From: a bacterium
GTDB taxonomy: Bacteria; Actinomycetota; Acidimicrobiia; Acidimicrobiales; Ilumatobacteraceae
Direction: 5' to 3'
Assembly: GCA_029978815.1 (NCBI GenBank)
Contig: JAPOIQ010000046.1
Coordinates: 1 to 7,671, forward strand
Length of the DNA stretch: 7,671 bases
In this document: piece by piece, positions 5,676-7,671 of the stretch
How positions within the stretch are numbered: the stretch's first letter is position 1
How the letters are laid out: every line of letters begins with the position of its first letter
Notes under the pieces: generated by a model
Database searches by the model: none
Seen by the model: the letters and a program-made list of their open reading frames with translations, nothing else
Told to the model about the DNA's origin: nothing
Made by a program: the position numbers and the translations under genes

Positions 5676-5710
5676 GAGAGCCCGGGTGTTTCACCCGGGC
5701 TCTCTTCTTT
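5676..5710 (+). terminator. Strong intrinsic terminator between binding-protein and ATPase genes
   Basis: GAGAGCCCGGGTG (5676-5688) pairs perfectly with CACCCGGGCTCTC (5692-5704) around a TTT loop, giving a 13-bp GC-rich stem, followed directly by TTCTTT (5705-5710). This has the classical form of a rho-independent terminator. It lies inside the transporter operon, so either transcription leaks through or the ATPase and permease genes have their own promoter. The effect would be much more binding protein than transporter complex. Confidence 0.8.
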
Positions 5711-5797
5711 ATATGCGAGAGGCACTACTGTTCTACGAGTGCCACAACACATTGAGGGGACGTGGACCCGAACCAACAACACGATCCGGGAGGGACG
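5711..5797 (+). promoter_or_regulatory. ATPase leader with inverted repeat and Shine-Dalgarno
   Basis: Between the terminator and the ATPase start there is an inverted repeat, GGCACT (5721-5726) and AGTGCC (5738-5743), with an 11-nt spacer. TATATG (5710-5715) could be a -10 box, though I find no well-spaced -35. GGGAGGG (5788-5794) is a good Shine-Dalgarno for ATG 5798. GAGGGG (5755-5760) lies too close (about 1 nt) to GTG 5762 to favour that start. Confidence 0.4.
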
Positions 5798-7321
5798 ATG
5801 AGCAGCATGCTCGCTGTTGAATTACGTGGGATCGGAAAACGATTTCCCGGAGTCATTGCAAACTACGACGTCGATCTCAACGTTCGTTCCGGAACCATTC
5901 ACGCCGTGGTCGGTGAAAACGGTGCCGGGAAGTCAACGCTGATGAAGACTCTCTACGGGATGCAAGAACCTGATTCGGGAACCATCTCGGTTGAGGGAAG
6001 CCAGCGAAAATTCAAGTCTCCGAGTGACGCGATCAATGCGGGAATCGGCATGGTGCATCAACACTTCATGCTCGCCGACAACCTCACGGTCCTCGAGAAC
6101 ATCATCCTCGGCAGCGAGCCCGGCCGCCGTGGAGTTATCGACATGAAACAGGCCAGGTCTCGTGTTGAAGAGATCATGCAGTCGATCAGTACCGTGCTCG
6201 ACCCCGACATGCCGGTGAGCGAACTCGGAGTCGGCGAGCGCCAGCGAGTCGAGATCATCAAGGTGCTCTACCGAGGCGCTCGAATTCTCATTCTCGATGA
6301 ACCGACCGCAGTTCTCGTTCCGGAAGAGGTTGACGAACTCTTCGCTACTCTCAACAGCCTCGTAAGCGAAGGTGCAACCGTCATCTTTATCTCACACAAG
6401 CTTGATGAGGTGTTGCAGGTGTCCAACGACATCACCGTCATGCGACAGGGCACCACCGTTGCCGAAACAACGCCAAGCCAAATCGATCGTTCAGGCCTCG
6501 CCGAACTCATGGTTGGCTCCGAACTTCCCTCCCCCGCGGGCCGAACCTCGACGATTGGCACGGAGGTTCGCCTTCAGGTCGAAGGTTTGACCGTCACCGG
6601 GGTTCAAGGGCGGCCGGCGGTCGACAATGCATCAATCACCATTCGCTCCGGCGAAATTGTCGGCATCGCAGGCGTCGAAGGCAACGGACAGTACGAACTC
6701 TGTGCCGCTCTTCTTGGCCTCATGCCCTCAAAGGGAAGCGTTGCTGTCGACGGCACCGACCTCAGCCATGCCTCAACCCGCCAACGACACGAAGCGGGTC
6801 TCGCATATATTCCATTTGACCGCCACCGCGAGGGGCTCATGCTCAACGCTCCTCTATGGGAAAACACCTTGCTTGGCCGGGAAGACGAGGCTCAATTCAG
6901 CAAAGGTCCACTCGTTGATGCTGCATCAATTCGGTCATACACAACTGAGATCATCAGAAGATTTGGCGTACTCACGCCAGATGAATCGACACCGGCATTC
7001 GCGCTCTCGGGCGGAAATCAACAAAAACTCATCGTCGGCCGAACCCTGACCACCGAACCTGGAGTGCTCGTCGCTGCTCACCCAACCCGAGGCATCGACG
7101 TTGGGGCGCAGGCTGCGGTCTGGGACGAAATTCGTCGTGCCCGCGACAATGGCATGGCCGTGTTGCTCGTCTCCGCAGACCTTGAAGAACTCCTCGGACT
7201 TTCCGATTCGATTGCCGTGATGTTCGATGGACGAATTACGGCCATGCTGAACCCTGACGATGTCACCCCAAGCGAACTCGGCAGTTACATGACCGGCGCA
7301 CACGAAGGGGTTGCATCATGA
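5798..7321 (+). CDS. BMP-family ABC importer ATPase (tandem nucleotide-binding domains)
   Basis: This 507-residue protein (from ATG 5798) is a tandem ATPase of the RbsA/NupO type that powers uptake through two BMP-family permeases. Domain 1 is intact: Walker A GENGAGKST (39-47), Q-loop MVHQHFM (85-91), signature in the family variant LGVGERQRVEI (143-153), Walker B ILILDEPT (163-170) with Glu168, and H-loop SHKLDEV with His200. Domain 2 has GVEGNGQYE (292-300) without the Walker A lysine, a good signature LSGGNQQKL (403-411), VAAHPTRG (425-432) instead of a normal Walker B, and SADLEEL (459-465) without the H-loop His. One ATP site is therefore expected to hydrolyse, usual for this family. 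An in-frame GTG at 5762 would add 12 residues, but ATG 5798 has the well-spaced Shine-Dalgarno and fits family length. It overlaps the permease gene by ATGA. Confidence 0.92.
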   Translation: MSSMLAVELRGIGKRFPGVIANYDVDLNVRSGTIHAVVGENGAGKSTLMKTLYGMQEPDSGTISVEGSQRKFKSPSDAINAGIGMVHQHFMLADNLTVLENIILGSEPGRRGVIDMKQARSRVEEIMQSISTVLDPDMPVSELGVGERQRVEIIKVLYRGARILILDEPTAVLVPEEVDELFATLNSLVSEGATVIFISHKLDEVLQVSNDITVMRQGTTVAETTPSQIDRSGLAELMVGSELPSPAGRTSTIGTEVRLQVEGLTVTGVQGRPAVDNASITIRSGEIVGIAGVEGNGQYELCAALLGLMPSKGSVAVDGTDLSHASTRQRHEAGLAYIPFDRHREGLMLNAPLWENTLLGREDEAQFSKGPLVDAASIRSYTTEIIRRFGVLTPDESTPAFALSGGNQQKLIVGRTLTTEPGVLVAAHPTRGIDVGAQAAVWDEIRRARDNGMAVLLVSADLEELLGLSDSIAVMFDGRITAMLNPDDVTPSELGSYMTGAHEGVAS

Positions 7322-7671
7322 GTGAAACAGTCGCCGTACCCAGCGGGCCACTTGCAAAAATTCTGACCCCCTCGAGGGCGTCAGGTTTGAGAACATCTGG
7401 CACCACGCTCGCAAGTTCACTCTTCGCAGTTCTCATCGCCCTCGCCATCTCGGCGATCATGTTGTACGTGACCGGGAAAGATCCGGTTGCTGCGCTCACC
7501 ACCATCATTGACACCGCAAAGAACAGCGACAAATTACTCGAGATGATGCGCAGGGCAACTCCCCTCATCTTCTCTGCGACCGCAGTCGCTATTGGGTTCA
7601 AGATGAACATTTTCAACATCGGGGTTGAAGGGCAGTATCTCTTCGCTGCCCTAATGGCCGCCGAAGTCGGA
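7318..7671 (+). CDS. BMP-family ABC importer permease, N-terminal part (cut by window edge)
   Basis: The ATG at 7318 overlaps the ATPase stop (ATGA), and 118 codons stay open to the window end. The protein has a polar cytoplasmic start of about 30 residues, a first membrane helix at about 32-52 (LASSLFAVLIALAISAIMLY), an outer loop with KDPVAALTTIIDTA, a second hydrophobic segment at about 81-93, and the family signature GFKMNIFNIGVEGQ (93-106) followed by another membrane segment. This matches the first permease (NupP/YufP type, BPD_transp_2 family) that pairs with a second permease expected just past the window. It forms part of the import channel for the ligand of the binding lipoprotein. 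The rest of the gene is outside the window. Confidence 0.9.
   Translation, partial: MSETVAVPSGPLAKILTPSRASGLRTSGTTLASSLFAVLIALAISAIMLYVTGKDPVAALTTIIDTAKNSDKLLEMMRRATPLIFSATAVAIGFKMNIFNIGVEGQYLFAALMAAEVG

Noticed and set aside
6674..7180. Loss of Walker A Lys, Walker B Asp/Glu and H-loop His in the second ATPase domain
   Set aside because: This degenerate second site is usual in RbsA/BMP-type tandem ATPases, so it is not evidence of a broken gene.

Overview
The window looks like chromosomal DNA of a moderately GC-rich actinobacterium. My best guess is a marine Acidimicrobiia-like lineage, inferred from the DUF501 gene, the actinobacterial-style CoxG tail anchor, the alanine-rich lipoprotein signal and Shine-Dalgarno-led short intergenic spacing. 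No rRNA, tRNA, CRISPR, insertion sequence or phage gene was found.

Left part (1-3195). A truncated minus-strand gene for an exported or membrane-anchored protein runs off the left edge. An AT-rich divergent region (212-345) separates it from a tightly packed plus-strand string of four overlapping genes: a MocA-like molybdenum cofactor cytidylyltransferase, a CoxG-like SRPBCC protein with a C-terminal membrane anchor, a DUF501 protein, and a RimJ/RimL-type N-acetyltransferase. The overlaps are 34, 4 and 4 nt, so they are probably cotranscribed and translationally coupled. The first two point to aerobic molybdenum CO dehydrogenase (or a related hydroxylase), whose structural genes are not in this window. 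The DUF501 protein carries a C-terminal extension that resembles the second half of a Ppx/GppA phosphatase without the catalytic first half.

Middle part (3197-4368). Two minus-strand genes follow: a small, very basic histidine/arginine-rich protein of unknown function with a perfect Shine-Dalgarno sequence, ending 1 nt from the acetyltransferase stop, and a crotonase-fold protein (enoyl-CoA hydratase/isomerase family) that appears to lack both catalytic glutamates of classical enoyl-CoA hydratase.

Right part (4369-7671). A divergent intergenic region with a perfect 14-bp palindrome precedes an ABC uptake system of the BMP/PnrA (nucleoside-type) family: a lipoprotein binding protein with an acidic Glu/Ala repeat linker, a tandem-domain ATPase, and the start of the first permease (cut by the right edge, ATGA overlap with the ATPase). 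Two strong hairpins lie between the binding-protein gene and the ATPase gene; they would make the binding protein in excess over the membrane complex. The system most likely imports nucleosides, by family analogy.

I see no clear new defence or mobile system. The observations most worth a second look are the DUF501/Ppx-remnant protein, the crotonase with missing acid/base residues, and three inverted repeats in promoter or leader regions.
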